64,000 bases of DNA from Fusobacteriaceae bacterium (GCA_900764925.1 CAAFPW010000091.1:65678-129677), one strand, 5' to 3'. Shown: positions 17,855 through 26,314, numbered from the stretch's first letter. Notes: a model not told the origin generated them from the sequence alone. Made by a program: numbers and translations.

Positions 17855-18842
17855 AATAGCTATACTATTGATATTGATTACAGCTTTTTATGTTGGTGTT
17901 ATAATAGGAAATCCTTTTACAACTGAAGTAGTTGATCTAACAAAATTTACAGATTACTATGAAGAAGGTGCTGTTGAAACAGGAGGATGGGAGGTACAAG
18001 GAGATAGCTTCTATACTTTTACTAAGGAGTATTCATTAGTAGGAGAAGAGGGAGGAGGAGTTATTGTTTCTCCAGAAACAGATCCAAATGTTATTCCAGA
18101 AAAGAAAATTTATATAGTTCAACAAGGAGATACTCTTTCAGAGATAGCAGAGGCTTATGGAATGGGATTAAGTGTACTTATGGCTAACAACCCAGGAGTT
18201 AATGCTAATAATTTAAAGGTTGGACAAAAATTAACGGTACTTACTGGAAATGGAATCTTCTATAAAGTTTCAAAGGGAGATTCTTTAAATAAAATAGCAG
18301 AGCTTTTCAAAGTAAAAATGGAGGACATCAAAACCATAAATAAGATGGACTCAGATGTAGTTCAAGTAGGAGAGACACTGTATATTAAGGATCCAAATGT
18401 TACAAGATATTTGGGAACTAGAAGTCCAAATGTTGATAATAGAAGTAACCTTGGATTTATTATGCCAATAAAATATACTGGGGTTACAAGTCCACAAGGA
18501 AATAGATTCCACCCTGTTTTAAAAAGATATATCTACCATGCTGGAGTAGACCTAAGAGCACATTTTATACCTCTTTATGCTTCAAAAGGAGGGAAAGTAA
18601 CTTTTGCTGGAACTATGAATGGGTATGGAAAGATAATTATAATTCAGCATAGTGGAGGATATGAAACTAGATATGCTCACTTAGATAAAATAGGAGTAAG
18701 AAAGGGTCAATATGTCAAAACAGGAGAGCTGATAGGAAAGACAGGACAAAGTGGAAGAGTTACAGGGCCACATCTTCATTTTGAATTAAGAAAAGGTGGA
18801 AAAGCTTTAAATCCAATGAAATATATGCCTAAGTCAAAATAG
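17844..18842 (+). CDS. LysM-domain M23 metallopeptidase (envelope)
   Basis: This 332-residue exported protein starts at ATG 17844 with AAGGAG upstream; an in-frame TTG at 17826 would spoil the signal anchor. A single hydrophobic N-terminal segment is followed by two LysM domains (about residues 83-130 and 135-180) and a C-terminal M23/LytM domain (about residues 205-325). The M23 domain has HAGVDLRA, YETRYAHLDKI and HLHFE. The zinc ligands H/D and HxH are intact, so it may be a real peptidoglycan endopeptidase. An NlpD/EnvC-like cell-separation role is possible. It is coupled to rho. Confidence 0.9.
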   Translation: MKNKIAILLILITAFYVGVIIGNPFTTEVVDLTKFTDYYEEGAVETGGWEVQGDSFYTFTKEYSLVGEEGGGVIVSPETDPNVIPEKKIYIVQQGDTLSEIAEAYGMGLSVLMANNPGVNANNLKVGQKLTVLTGNGIFYKVSKGDSLNKIAELFKVKMEDIKTINKMDSDVVQVGETLYIKDPNVTRYLGTRSPNVDNRSNLGFIMPIKYTGVTSPQGNRFHPVLKRYIYHAGVDLRAHFIPLYASKGGKVTFAGTMNGYGKIIIIQHSGGYETRYAHLDKIGVRKGQYVKTGELIGKTGQSGRVTGPHLHFELRKGGKALNPMKYMPKSK

Positions 18843-18848
18843 TGAGGG

Positions 18849-19922
18849 ATGAATATGAGTAAAGTTGTAAAAGTAGGAGATATTTTAATAGGTGGAGGAA
18901 ATCCAGTAGTTATACAATCTATGACAAATACTACAACTAGTGATGTAGAGGCAACTGTTTCTCAAATAAATAAGTTGGAAGAGGCAGGATGCCAATTGGT
19001 AAGAATGACTATAAACAATGAAGAAGCTGCTAAAGCCATAGGTAAGATAAAAAAGAGAGTAAATCTTCCATTGTGTGCAGATATTCATTTTGATTATAAA
19101 TTAGCTCTTTTAGCGATAGAAAATGGGATTGATAAATTGAGAATAAATCCTGGAAATATAGGTTCAGATGAGAATATAAAAGCTGTTGTAGAAAAAGCTA
19201 AGGAAAAAAATATCCCTATTAGAATAGGAGTTAACTCTGGTTCAATAGAAAAGCATATTTTAGAAAAATATGGAAAACCAACTGCTGATGGAATGGTTGA
19301 AAGTGCAATGTATCATATAAATCTTTTGGAGAAAAATGGATTTACAGATATAGTAGTATCTCTAAAGGCTAGTAATGTAAAGATGATGGTAGAAGCTTAT
19401 AGAAAGATAAGTAAATTGGTAGATTACCCATTACATCTTGGAGTGACTGAAGCTGGAACAGCTTTTCAAGGAACTGTAAAATCAGCTATTGGAATAGGTT
19501 CTCTATTAGTTGATGGAATAGGGGATACCATAAGAGTATCTCTTACTGAAGATCCAGTAGAGGAGATAAAAGTTGCTAAGGAGATACTGAAAGTTTTGGG
19601 ACTTATTGAAGCTGGGGTTGAAATTATCTCATGTCCAACTTGTGGAAGAACAGAGATAGATTTGATAGGTCTAGCTAAAAAAGTTGAGAAAGAGTTTGAA
19701 AATGAAAAGAAAAAAGTTAAAATAGCCGTGATGGGTTGTGTGGTAAATGGACCTGGAGAAGCTAGAGAAGCTGATTATGGTGTTGCTGGTGGAAAAGGAG
19801 TAGGAGTTCTTTTCAAAAAAGGGAAAATAGTAAAAAAAGTAAAAGAGTCTGAAATATTAATTGAGCTGAAAAAATTAATAATGGAGGATGAAGAAAATGA
19901 AAGTATTGAGGGTAATAGTTAG
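18849..19922 (+). CDS. ispG: 4-hydroxy-3-methylbut-2-enyl diphosphate synthase
   Basis: This is the [4Fe-4S] enzyme of the MEP isoprenoid pathway that converts ME-cPP to HMBPP. Its 357 residues include an N-terminal TIM-barrel start VKVGDILIGGGNPVVIQSMTN. The C-terminal cluster motifs are SCPTCGRT (about residue 262) and GCVVNGPGEA (about residue 298). It starts 6 nt after the M23 gene, and the last 26 nt overlap the next small lipoprotein gene, suggesting one transcript. Confidence 0.95.
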   Translation: MNMSKVVKVGDILIGGGNPVVIQSMTNTTTSDVEATVSQINKLEEAGCQLVRMTINNEEAAKAIGKIKKRVNLPLCADIHFDYKLALLAIENGIDKLRINPGNIGSDENIKAVVEKAKEKNIPIRIGVNSGSIEKHILEKYGKPTADGMVESAMYHINLLEKNGFTDIVVSLKASNVKMMVEAYRKISKLVDYPLHLGVTEAGTAFQGTVKSAIGIGSLLVDGIGDTIRVSLTEDPVEEIKVAKEILKVLGLIEAGVEIISCPTCGRTEIDLIGLAKKVEKEFENEKKKVKIAVMGCVVNGPGEAREADYGVAGGKGVGVLFKKGKIVKKVKESEILIELKKLIMEDEENESIEGNS

Positions 19923-20310
19923 TCTATTTTTAGTTTTATTAACTGCTTGTAGTTCCATAAGAAGTAATGAGGAGATCTCATTAGAACCGGTAGTGGGAAG
20001 AAAAAGATTGGTTGTAAACTATGATAGAGGAAGATATAATACAGTGAAGTTAGACAATGTAGTAATTGATTCAGGAAGAGTGTACTATGTTGAAAAAGGA
20101 GAGTATTTACTTTCATATATAGAAGAAGCTTTTATTACTGGATATATAGATTTTTCATGGAGAGGTAATGGTGAAGAATCTAGTAATAGAGATAGAAAGA
20201 TACCTACTAGAAAGAGAATAGAGATATTAGAAGATACTGAATTAAACTTAGAGAACCATATGCTTCAAATAAATGTTTCTGGAACAATAAACTCTAGTAA
20301 GAATTTTTAA
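19897..20310 (+). CDS. Small lipoprotein of unknown function
   Basis: I do not recognise the family. The ATG at 19897 is preferred to an in-frame ATG at 19888 because GGAGG at 19884-19888 overlaps the earlier codon. It encodes a type-II signal peptide MKVLRVIVSLFLVLLTAC with the lipobox Cys at residue 18. The mature part, about 120 residues, is charged, largely beta-predicted and contains a Ser/Asn-rich loop (NGEESSNRDRK). It is translationally coupled to ispG by a 26-nt overlap and followed by the ECF sigma gene, so an envelope role is possible. Confidence 0.75.
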   Translation: MKVLRVIVSLFLVLLTACSSIRSNEEISLEPVVGRKRLVVNYDRGRYNTVKLDNVVIDSGRVYYVEKGEYLLSYIEEAFITGYIDFSWRGNGEESSNRDRKIPTRKRIEILEDTELNLENHMLQINVSGTINSSKNF

Positions 20311-20335
20311 ACTTTTTTAAAAAAAATATCGTCTA
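20307..20335 (+). promoter_or_regulatory. ECF-type promoter of the sigma-factor operon
   Basis: TTAAAC (20307-20312) and CGTCTA (20330-20335) are separated by 17 nt, matching the AAC...CGTC pattern of ECF sigma factors. It lies directly before the ECF sigma gene, suggesting positive autoregulation. Confidence 0.6.
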
Positions 20336-20366
20336 AATATTATAAAAAAATGTGAGGGAAAAACTG

Positions 20367-20816
20367 ATGGACTTTGATGAGATTTTCGAGGAGTATTTTG
20401 ATAGGATATATTACAAAGTTTTAGGGGTAGTAAAAAATCCTGAAGATGCTGAAGACATATCTCAGGAAGTTTTTATGAGTGTTTATAGAAACCTAAAAAG
20501 TTTTCGTTCAGAGAGTAATATATACACTTGGATATACAAGATTGCAATTAATAAAATTTACGATTTCTTTAGAAAGAGAAAGATAGAGCTAGATATTAAT
20601 GAAGAGATTTTGATGTTAGAGGATAATACTAATGTTGATACTTCAATTATGCTAGAAGAGAGGTTAAAAATTTTATCTCCAAAAGAAAGAGAGATTGTAA
20701 TTTTAAAAGATATATATGGGTATAAATTAAAAGAGATTGCTGATATGAAAGATATAAATATCTCCACAATAAAATCTATATATTATAAGGCAATCAAGGA
20801 TATGGGAGGAAATTAA
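20367..20816 (+). CDS. ECF-family RNA polymerase sigma factor
   Basis: This protein of about 149 residues has sigma region 2 (residues 1-70, with AEDISQEVFMSVYRNLKSF and IYTWIYKIAINKIYDFFR). Region 4 spans residues 95-148 (LSPKEREIVILKDIYGYKLKEIA and the recognition helix INISTIKSIYYKAIK). ATG 20367 is preferred to GTG 20352 because GAGGGA at 20354-20359 lies between them at the right spacing. The next gene starts 1 nt after the stop and encodes a one-helix membrane protein, the classic position for an anti-sigma factor. A sigma-E-like envelope stress response has been described in F. nucleatum; this may be the orthologue. Confidence 0.9.
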   Translation: MDFDEIFEEYFDRIYYKVLGVVKNPEDAEDISQEVFMSVYRNLKSFRSESNIYTWIYKIAINKIYDFFRKRKIELDINEEILMLEDNTNVDTSIMLEERLKILSPKEREIVILKDIYGYKLKEIADMKDINISTIKSIYYKAIKDMGGN

Positions 20817-20817
20817 T

Positions 20818-21138
20818 ATGGTGTCACCTAAAGATAGAGTAAGGGCTAATATTTATAAGCAGTTATTAGAGGAAGAGAAGAGAAAAGGTAAAAGAAAATC
20901 ACTGTTTTCAGTATCTATATTTCTATTAGGAGTCTTTACAAGTTCAACTTATCAAATGCTAGTAAATGAGTCACCAATTGAAACAACAATAAACTATGCT
21001 GTAAATAAAAGTGTTGTCAATACAGATAAGAAAAAGATGGATCTATCAATGGAGCATTTTTTCAGTAGTAATTTTTTTGATGATAAAAAAATTGAGATAG
21101 ATACTGATGAGCTATTTGGTTTAGATACACAAATTTAG
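20818..21138 (+). CDS. Single-pass membrane protein, putative anti-sigma factor
   Basis: This 106-residue protein has a basic cytoplasmic N-terminus (about residues 1-27, rich in Lys/Arg/Glu). One membrane helix (SLFSVSIFLLGVFTSSTYQM, about 28-47) is followed by an acidic extracytoplasmic tail of about 55 residues. No named domain or zinc-binding anti-sigma HxxxCxxC motif is visible. The call rests on topology and on starting 1 nt after the sigma gene. It would be a short, divergent anti-sigma factor. Confidence 0.6.
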   Translation: MVSPKDRVRANIYKQLLEEEKRKGKRKSLFSVSIFLLGVFTSSTYQMLVNESPIETTINYAVNKSVVNTDKKKMDLSMEHFFSSNFFDDKKIEIDTDELFGLDTQI

Positions 21139-21151
21139 TGGAGGAGCATTA

Positions 21152-21553
21152 ATGAAAAAGATATTTGGTTTTATTACAATGTTAGTGTGTTCATCTGTAA
21201 TTTTTTCATCAGAAGGTCTTGGAATTGTTGCTGACGAAGATTTTTTAAAAGTAGGAGTAGCTCCTGAAAATATAGAAAAAGCAAAGCTTATGGTAAATAA
21301 AGTGAGTACTAATTATAAGATGCTTATCTTGGAGAAAAAACAGTTAGAATTAGAAGTAAATAAATATGTTCTTGAAGGAGCAGAGGCAAATTTAGATAAG
21401 ATAGATGTTTTATTTGATAAAATAGGAGCAATAGAAGCTAATATATTAAAAGATAGAATAAGAAGTCAAATAGAGATGCAGAAATATATTACTCAAGAGC
21501 AATATATCAAGGCTAGAGATATAGCTGTCAGAAGATTAAATATGCCAAAATAG
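21152..21553 (+). CDS. Exported CpxP/Spy-like helical protein
   Basis: This 133-residue protein has a cleavable-looking signal peptide (MKKIFGFITMLVCSSVIFSS). The mature part is entirely helical and charged, and YITQEQYIKARDIAVRR near the C-terminus resembles the LTxxQ motif of CpxP/Spy/ZraP periplasmic chaperones. It is third in the sigma/anti-sigma operon, 13 nt after the membrane gene, and a terminator follows. A role in sensing or buffering envelope damage fits, but the similarity is weak and read by eye. Confidence 0.6.
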   Translation: MKKIFGFITMLVCSSVIFSSEGLGIVADEDFLKVGVAPENIEKAKLMVNKVSTNYKMLILEKKQLELEVNKYVLEGAEANLDKIDVLFDKIGAIEANILKDRIRSQIEMQKYITQEQYIKARDIAVRRLNMPK

Positions 21554-21561
21554 TATTAGAA

Positions 21562-21600
21562 AAACTGTTGCAATTTTATTATGCAACAGTTTTATTTTTA
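21562..21600 (+). terminator. Terminator of the ECF sigma operon
   Basis: AAACTGTTGCA (21562-21572) pairs perfectly with TGCAACAGTTT (21582-21592). The tail is TTATTTTTAT. Confidence 0.9.
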
Positions 21601-21614
21601 TATAGGGGTGGAAT

Positions 21615-22493
21615 ATGGAAAAAAAGATTTTAATTTATCATGCTTTTACTGAGGAGATTTTTAAGGGGAATCCAGCTGGAATTATTTTTGATGCTCAAGA
21701 TTTAAAAGAGGTAGAGATGCAAAAAATTGCTAAAGAGTTAGGATATCCAGAGACAGTTTTTATCTATACAGATAGAGATCCATTGAAGGTGAGATTTTTT
21801 ACTCCAAAAGAGGAAGTTGATCTATGTGGACATGCAACAATAGCATATATTACAGCTTTAGTGGAAAAGGGAATAATAAATATAGAAAAAGAAAGTTGTA
21901 GAGTAAAGATAGAAACAAATTTAGGAATTTTACCAATAGTTGTAAATAAAGTTGAAGATAAAGTAGATGTGATGATGTATCAAGCTTCTCCTAAAGTAGA
22001 AAAAATAGAGAATTTAGAGTTTTGGAAAAAGAAAATAGCCAAAGCTTTAAAAATAACAGAGGAGAGTTTTTCTAAAGAAATAGAGATAGTAAAAGCTTAT
22101 ACTGGAATATGGGATTTGATGATAGGTATTAAAAACAGGGAGATTTTAAATGGGATAGATGGGGATATGACTTTGATAGAGGAAGTAAGTAGGGAACTTG
22201 GAATTATCTCTTTTCATATTTTTGCATTGGAGGATAAAAAAATATACGCAAGAAATATGGCACCTATTGTAGATATTCCAGAGGAAGCTGCTACTGGAAC
22301 ATCTAATGGGGCTTTGATCTATTATCTATATACTTTAGGAAGAGTTGGAGCTAAAGAGAGAATAGAGATAATTCAAGGGGAGAGCCTAGGAAGAAAAAGT
22401 AGAATTTTAGGAGAGATAGAGGAAAAAGAGGAGATCAAAGTTTTAATAGGAGGAAGAGCAGTTAAATTTATAGAGGGTAAGATTTACTTATAA
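21615..22493 (+). CDS. PhzF-family isomerase
   Basis: This 292-residue protein has the duplicated diaminopimelate-epimerase-like fold of PhzF. Landmarks are FKGNPAGIIFDA near residue 20, the catalytic Glu in YPETVFIY near residue 45, EVDLCGHATIAYI near residue 75 and EEAATGTSNGALIYY near residue 230. The physiological substrate of most family members is unknown. It stands alone between the sigma-operon terminator and the riboflavin promoter, with GGGGTGG before the ATG. Confidence 0.88.
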   Translation: MEKKILIYHAFTEEIFKGNPAGIIFDAQDLKEVEMQKIAKELGYPETVFIYTDRDPLKVRFFTPKEEVDLCGHATIAYITALVEKGIINIEKESCRVKIETNLGILPIVVNKVEDKVDVMMYQASPKVEKIENLEFWKKKIAKALKITEESFSKEIEIVKAYTGIWDLMIGIKNREILNGIDGDMTLIEEVSRELGIISFHIFALEDKKIYARNMAPIVDIPEEAATGTSNGALIYYLYTLGRVGAKERIEIIQGESLGRKSRILGEIEEKEEIKVLIGGRAVKFIEGKIYL

Positions 22494-22497
22494 ATAA

Positions 22498-22526
22498 TTG
22501 ATTTTTTACTAAACTTGTGGTATTAT
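22498..22526 (+). promoter_or_regulatory. Promoter of the riboflavin operon
   Basis: TTGATT (22498-22503), a 17-nt spacer and TATTAT (22521-22526) lie just upstream of the FMN aptamer. Confidence 0.65.
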
Positions 22527-22554
22527 AAAAATATAGAATAATAATAAATTAATT

Positions 22555-22678
22555 ATCTTCAGGGCAGGGTGAGTGAAAACAATTCCCGACCGGTGGTTAT
22601 AGTCCACGAGGATTTTTTAGAAAATCCTGATTTGGTGAAATTCCAAAACCGACAGTACAGTCTGGATGGAAGAAGAAA
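22555..22678 (+). promoter_or_regulatory. FMN riboswitch (RFN element)
   Basis: The canonical RFN core is present: CTTCAGGGCAGGGTGA (22557-22572), ATTCCCGACCGGTGG (22582-22596), AGTCCACGAG (22601-22610) and GGTGAAATTCCAAAACCGACAGTACAGTCTGGATGGAAGAAG (22635-22675). The outer CTTC/GAAG pair closes P1. It precedes a terminator and ribH-ribD-ribE-ribBA, so FMN should cause early termination. Confidence 0.98.
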
Positions 22679-22715
22679 AGATATCTGCATAGAAATCTTA
22701 TACTTTTTTTATTTG

Positions 22716-22738
22716 CCCAGAGGAACTCTGGGTTTTTT
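22716..22738 (+). terminator. FMN-riboswitch terminator
   Basis: CCCAGAG (22716-22722), GAA loop, CTCTGGG (22726-22732), then TTTTTT. It lies between the aptamer and the ribH Shine-Dalgarno, the expected site for FMN-dependent attenuation. Confidence 0.92.
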
Positions 22739-22767
22739 ATTTGTCCTGAGAAATCAAGGAGGAAGAT

Positions 22768-23229
22768 ATGAAAGTATTACAAGGAAATTTTACAGGAAGA
22801 GGATTAAGAGTAGGAATAGTAGCAGCAAGATTCAATGAGTTTATAACATCTAAACTTATTGGAGGAGCAGAAGATGCACTATTAAGACATGAAGTAGAAG
22901 CTGACAATATAGATCTTGCTTGGGTACCAGGAGCTTTTGAAATCCCTCTTGTAGCAAAAAGAATGGCAGAATCAGGAAAATATGATGCAATTATTACTTT
23001 AGGAGCGGTAATAAAAGGATCAACACCTCATTTTGATTATGTTTGTGCAGAAGTATCAAAAGGAGTTGCAACAGTTAGTTTAGGAAGTAATATTCCAGTG
23101 ATCTTTGGAGTGCTTACTACAAACAGTATTGAAGAAGCAATTGAAAGAGCAGGAACTAAAGCTGGAAACAAAGGTTTTGATGCAGCAGTTACAGCATTAG
23201 AAATGGTAAACTTACTAAAGGGGATGTAA
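22768..23229 (+). CDS. ribH: 6,7-dimethyl-8-ribityllumazine synthase
   Basis: This 153-residue enzyme condenses 5-amino-6-ribitylaminouracil with 3,4-dihydroxybutanone 4-phosphate to form lumazine. Signature segments are RVGIVAARFNEFIT, WVPGAFEIPLVAKRMA, LGAVIKGSTPHFDYVC (with the catalytic His) and PVIFGVLTTNSIEEAIERAG. It is first in the operon, which is not the usual order of rib operons beginning with ribD. It starts 27 nt after the riboswitch terminator with AAGGAGG, and ribD follows after 2 nt. Confidence 0.97.
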   Translation: MKVLQGNFTGRGLRVGIVAARFNEFITSKLIGGAEDALLRHEVEADNIDLAWVPGAFEIPLVAKRMAESGKYDAIITLGAVIKGSTPHFDYVCAEVSKGVATVSLGSNIPVIFGVLTTNSIEEAIERAGTKAGNKGFDAAVTALEMVNLLKGM

Positions 23230-23231
23230 TT

Positions 23232-24308
23232 ATGGAAAAAAAGTACATGGCAAGAGCATTAGAACTAGCTGCTCTTGGAGAAGGGGCTGTTAATCCAAAT
23301 CCTTTGGTAGGAGCTGTAGTGGTAAAAGATGGAAAGATCATAGGAGAGGGGTATCATAAAAAATATGGTGGTCCTCATGCAGAGGTATTTGCTTTAGAAG
23401 AGGCAGGTGTTGAAGCTAAAGGAGCAGATATCTATGTAACTCTAGAACCATGTTCACACTATGGGAAAACTCCACCATGTGCTAAAAAGATAATTGAAAT
23501 GGGGATTAAGAGATGTATAGTAGCATCTCTTGACCCAAATCCTTTGGTATCAGGAAGAGGAATAAAGATGCTCCAAGATGCTGGAGTAGAAGTGGTTACA
23601 GGAGTATTAGAAGAGGAAGCAAAAGAACTTAATAGAGTCTTTTTTAAATATATAAGTGAGAAAAAATCTTATCTATTTTTAAAGTGTGGAATCACTTTAG
23701 ATGGAAAAATAGCCACAAGAACAGGTAATTCTAAATGGATAACAAATGAGTTAGCTAGAGAGAAAGTTCAAAAATTAAGAAATAGATATATGGGAATAAT
23801 GGTAGGAATAAATACTGTGAAAAAAGATGATCCAAGTCTTACAGCTAGAATAGAGAATGGAAGAGATCCTTATAGAATAGTTATAGACCCAGATTTAGAG
23901 ATGCCATTAGACAGTAAAATATTAAATTTTCAAGATGGAAAGAGTATTGTTATAACTTCACAGGAGAATATGGAGAGTGAAAAAATAGCAATACTAGGAG
24001 AAAAGGGTGTAAGAGTTGCATATCTTGAAGGAAAAGAATTTACAATGGATAGCATTTTAAAGAAAACAGGAGAATTAGGAATAGATGCCGTTTTATTAGA
24101 AGGTGGAAGTTACCTTATCTCACAAGCTTTCAGAGAGAATGAGATAGATGCTGGAGAGATTTTTATTGCTCCTAAAATAATTGGAGATGAAAAAGCTATA
24201 TCCTTTGTAAGAGGATTTTCTTTTGAAAACATTTCAGATGGATTCCAATTGAAAAATGTAAAGATAAATAGTTATGGAGATAATGTTTCAATGGAGTTTT
24301 ACAAATAG
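23232..24308 (+). CDS. ribD: Bifunctional riboflavin deaminase/reductase RibD
   Basis: This 358-residue protein has an N-terminal CMP-deaminase-like domain with zinc ligands in GPHAEVFAL (His-Ala-Glu) and LEPCSHYGKTPPCAKK. The C-terminal reductase domain (about residues 145-355) includes LKCGITLDGKIATRTGNSKWITN and VLLEGGSYLI. It carries out deamination and side-chain reduction of the GTP-derived pyrimidine. It is full length and lies 2 nt after ribH; its stop is 15 nt before the atypical ribE start. Confidence 0.96.
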   Translation: MEKKYMARALELAALGEGAVNPNPLVGAVVVKDGKIIGEGYHKKYGGPHAEVFALEEAGVEAKGADIYVTLEPCSHYGKTPPCAKKIIEMGIKRCIVASLDPNPLVSGRGIKMLQDAGVEVVTGVLEEEAKELNRVFFKYISEKKSYLFLKCGITLDGKIATRTGNSKWITNELAREKVQKLRNRYMGIMVGINTVKKDDPSLTARIENGRDPYRIVIDPDLEMPLDSKILNFQDGKSIVITSQENMESEKIAILGEKGVRVAYLEGKEFTMDSILKKTGELGIDAVLLEGGSYLISQAFRENEIDAGEIFIAPKIIGDEKAISFVRGFSFENISDGFQLKNVKINSYGDNVSMEFYK

Positions 24309-24323
24309 AAAGGAGGGATTTTT

Positions 24324-24974
24324 ATTTTTACGGGATTAGTAGAAGAGATGGGAGAAGTTTTAGCTATCGAAAATGGTGAAAAATCCTTGAAGTTAAAAAT
24401 CAAATGTAAGAAGGTTTTAGAAGGAGCAAAGCTTGGAGATAGTATAGCTACAAATGGAACTTGTCTTACAGCTACAGAGTTAGGAAATAATCATTTTACT
24501 GCTGATTGTATGTATGAGACAGTAAAAAGAACCAATCTAAAGAGATTGAAGGTTGGAGATAGAGTAAACTTAGAAAAGTCAATTACTTTAGCGACACCAT
24601 TAGGAGGACACTTGGTGACAGGAGATGTGGATTGTGAAGGTAAGATTGTAGCAATAACTCCTGAGGGGATAGCTAAGATTTATGAGATAGAGATAGAGAG
24701 AAAATATATGAAATACATAGTTGAGAAGGGGAGAGTCACTTTAGATGGAGCAAGTCTGACAGTGATGAAGTTAGGTGACACAACTTTTGGAGTATCTTTA
24801 ATACCTCATACTCAAGAGATGATTACTCTTGGTAAAAAAAGAGTAGGAGATTATATTAATGTTGAAACTGATCTAATTGGAAAATATATCGAAAGATTTA
24901 TGAAGTTCAGTGATGAATCTGAAAAGAAACCAAGTGGAATCACTATGGAATTTCTTTTGAAAAATGGATTTTAA
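24324..24974 (+). CDS. ribE: Riboflavin synthase alpha chain, apparent ATT (AUU) start codon
   Basis: This 216-residue enzyme (two lumazine-binding repeats) dismutates two lumazines to riboflavin. The second repeat begins near residue 98. The family begins MFTGLVEE; here that stretch is encoded from 24324 as ATT-TTT-ACG-GGA-TTA-GTA-GAA-GAG. A strong AGGAGGG (24311-24317) lies 6 nt before the ATT. The first in-frame ATG (24348) would delete the conserved start, has only weak spacing to any Shine-Dalgarno, and no ATG/GTG/TTG exists in frame upstream. AUU initiation is therefore the best reading, unless there is a base error. Confidence 0.88.
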   Translation: MFTGLVEEMGEVLAIENGEKSLKLKIKCKKVLEGAKLGDSIATNGTCLTATELGNNHFTADCMYETVKRTNLKRLKVGDRVNLEKSITLATPLGGHLVTGDVDCEGKIVAITPEGIAKIYEIEIERKYMKYIVEKGRVTLDGASLTVMKLGDTTFGVSLIPHTQEMITLGKKRVGDYINVETDLIGKYIERFMKFSDESEKKPSGITMEFLLKNGF

Positions 24975-24985
24975 GGAGTGAGAAC

Positions 24986-26182
24986 ATGTTAAATAGAATA
25001 GAAGAGGCTCTTGAAGATTTAAGAGCAGGTAAGGTAATAATTGTCGTAGATGATGAAAATAGAGAGAATGAAGGAGATTTTATCTGTGCAGGAGAGTTCG
25101 CTACTCCAGAAAACATTAATCTTATGGCAACTGTAGGAAAAGGGTTAATCTGTATGCCAATGACAGAGGAGTATGCAAAAAAATTAGCTCTTCCACCTAT
25201 GTGTTATGAAAATACTGATAATCATAGTACAGCTTTTACTGTTTCAATAGATCATGTAGATACAACTACAGGAATATCAGCTTATGAGCGTTCTTTAACT
25301 GCTCTAAAAACTTTAGATGAAAATGTAAAACCATATGAGTTCAGAAGACCTGGACATATGTTTCCATTAGTAGCTAAAAAAGGTGGAGTAATAGTTAGAA
25401 ATGGACATACTGAAGCTACAGTTGATCTAATGAGATTAGCAGGATTAAAACAAGTGGGACTTTGTTGTGAAATCATGAAAGAGGATGGAACTATGGCAAG
25501 ATTTGATGATTTACAACAACTAGCTAAAGATCTTGGAATGAAAATGATCTCAATAGAGGATTTACAAAAATATATAAAAATGAATGAACAACTTGTAAAA
25601 GTTGAAATAAGAGCTAAAATGCCAACAGGATCAGGAGAGTTTGAAATAGTTGGTTTTGATAATCAATTGGATGGAAAAGAGCATATAGCTTTAGTTAAAG
25701 GAGATGTAGCAGGAAAGGAAGATGTTCTTGTAAGATTACATTCAGAGTGTTTTACAGGAGATATCTTAGGGTCTTTAAGATGTGACTGTGGATCTCAACT
25801 AAAAAGAGCTATGAGAAGAGTTGAAGAGGAAGGAGAGGGAGTAGTACTTTACTTAAGACAAGAGGGAAGAGGAATAGGACTACTTAATAAGTTAAAAGCT
25901 TATACTCTTCAAGATGCAGGAGCTGATACAGTAGAGGCAAATGTAGCTTTAGGATTTGATCCAGATATGAGAGATTATGCTGTGGCAGTTCAAATGTTAA
26001 AAGCTCTAGGAGTTAAATCAGTGAGAGTGATGACAAATAATCCAGCTAAGATAGAAGCATTAGAAGATTATGGAATGAAAGTAACTGGAAGAGAGTCTAT
26101 TGAAACTGGATTTAATGAAACAAATGAAAAGTATATGAAGACTAAAAAAGAAAAAATGAGACATATGTTAACTAAAATTTAG
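24986..26182 (+). CDS. ribBA: Bifunctional DHBP synthase / GTP cyclohydrolase II
   Basis: This 398-residue fusion has RibB at residues 1-200 (VDDENRENEGDFICAGE, HTEATVDLMRLAGL), making dihydroxybutanone phosphate from ribulose 5-phosphate. RibA fills residues 205-398, with the zinc site ECFTGDILGSLRCDCGSQL and LRQEGRGIGL, opening the GTP ring. It ends the FMN-controlled operon and supplies both precursors. It starts 11 nt after ribE, and a terminator follows. Confidence 0.97.
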   Translation: MLNRIEEALEDLRAGKVIIVVDDENRENEGDFICAGEFATPENINLMATVGKGLICMPMTEEYAKKLALPPMCYENTDNHSTAFTVSIDHVDTTTGISAYERSLTALKTLDENVKPYEFRRPGHMFPLVAKKGGVIVRNGHTEATVDLMRLAGLKQVGLCCEIMKEDGTMARFDDLQQLAKDLGMKMISIEDLQKYIKMNEQLVKVEIRAKMPTGSGEFEIVGFDNQLDGKEHIALVKGDVAGKEDVLVRLHSECFTGDILGSLRCDCGSQLKRAMRRVEEEGEGVVLYLRQEGRGIGLLNKLKAYTLQDAGADTVEANVALGFDPDMRDYAVAVQMLKALGVKSVRVMTNNPAKIEALEDYGMKVTGRESIETGFNETNEKYMKTKKEKMRHMLTKI

Positions 26183-26189
26183 TGATAAG

Positions 26190-26232
26190 AATCCTTTTTA
26201 TAATTAGAAATAGTTATAGAAAGGATTTTTTA
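26190..26232 (+). terminator. Terminator of the riboflavin operon
   Basis: AATCCTTT (26190-26197) plus TTATAA pair with TTATAG and AAAGGATT (26214-26227). TTTTTT follows. Confidence 0.8.
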
Positions 26233-26253
26233 TATAGAAAAAATTGATAATAA

Positions 26254-26282
26254 TTGACAAAATAGAGTGAAAGTGATATTAC
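26254..26282 (+). promoter_or_regulatory. Promoter of gltS
   Basis: TTGACA (26254-26259), a 17-nt spacer and TATTAC (26277-26282). The gene begins 33 nt later after AGGAGG. Confidence 0.6.
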
Positions 26283-26314
26283 ATTATATGCTAAAAATAT
26301 ATTAGGAGGAAAAA

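Noticed and set aside
22569..22838. 89-codon open frame across the riboflavin leader
   Set aside because: It lies over the FMN riboswitch and its terminator and runs into ribH in another frame. The sequence is fully explained as RNA structure.
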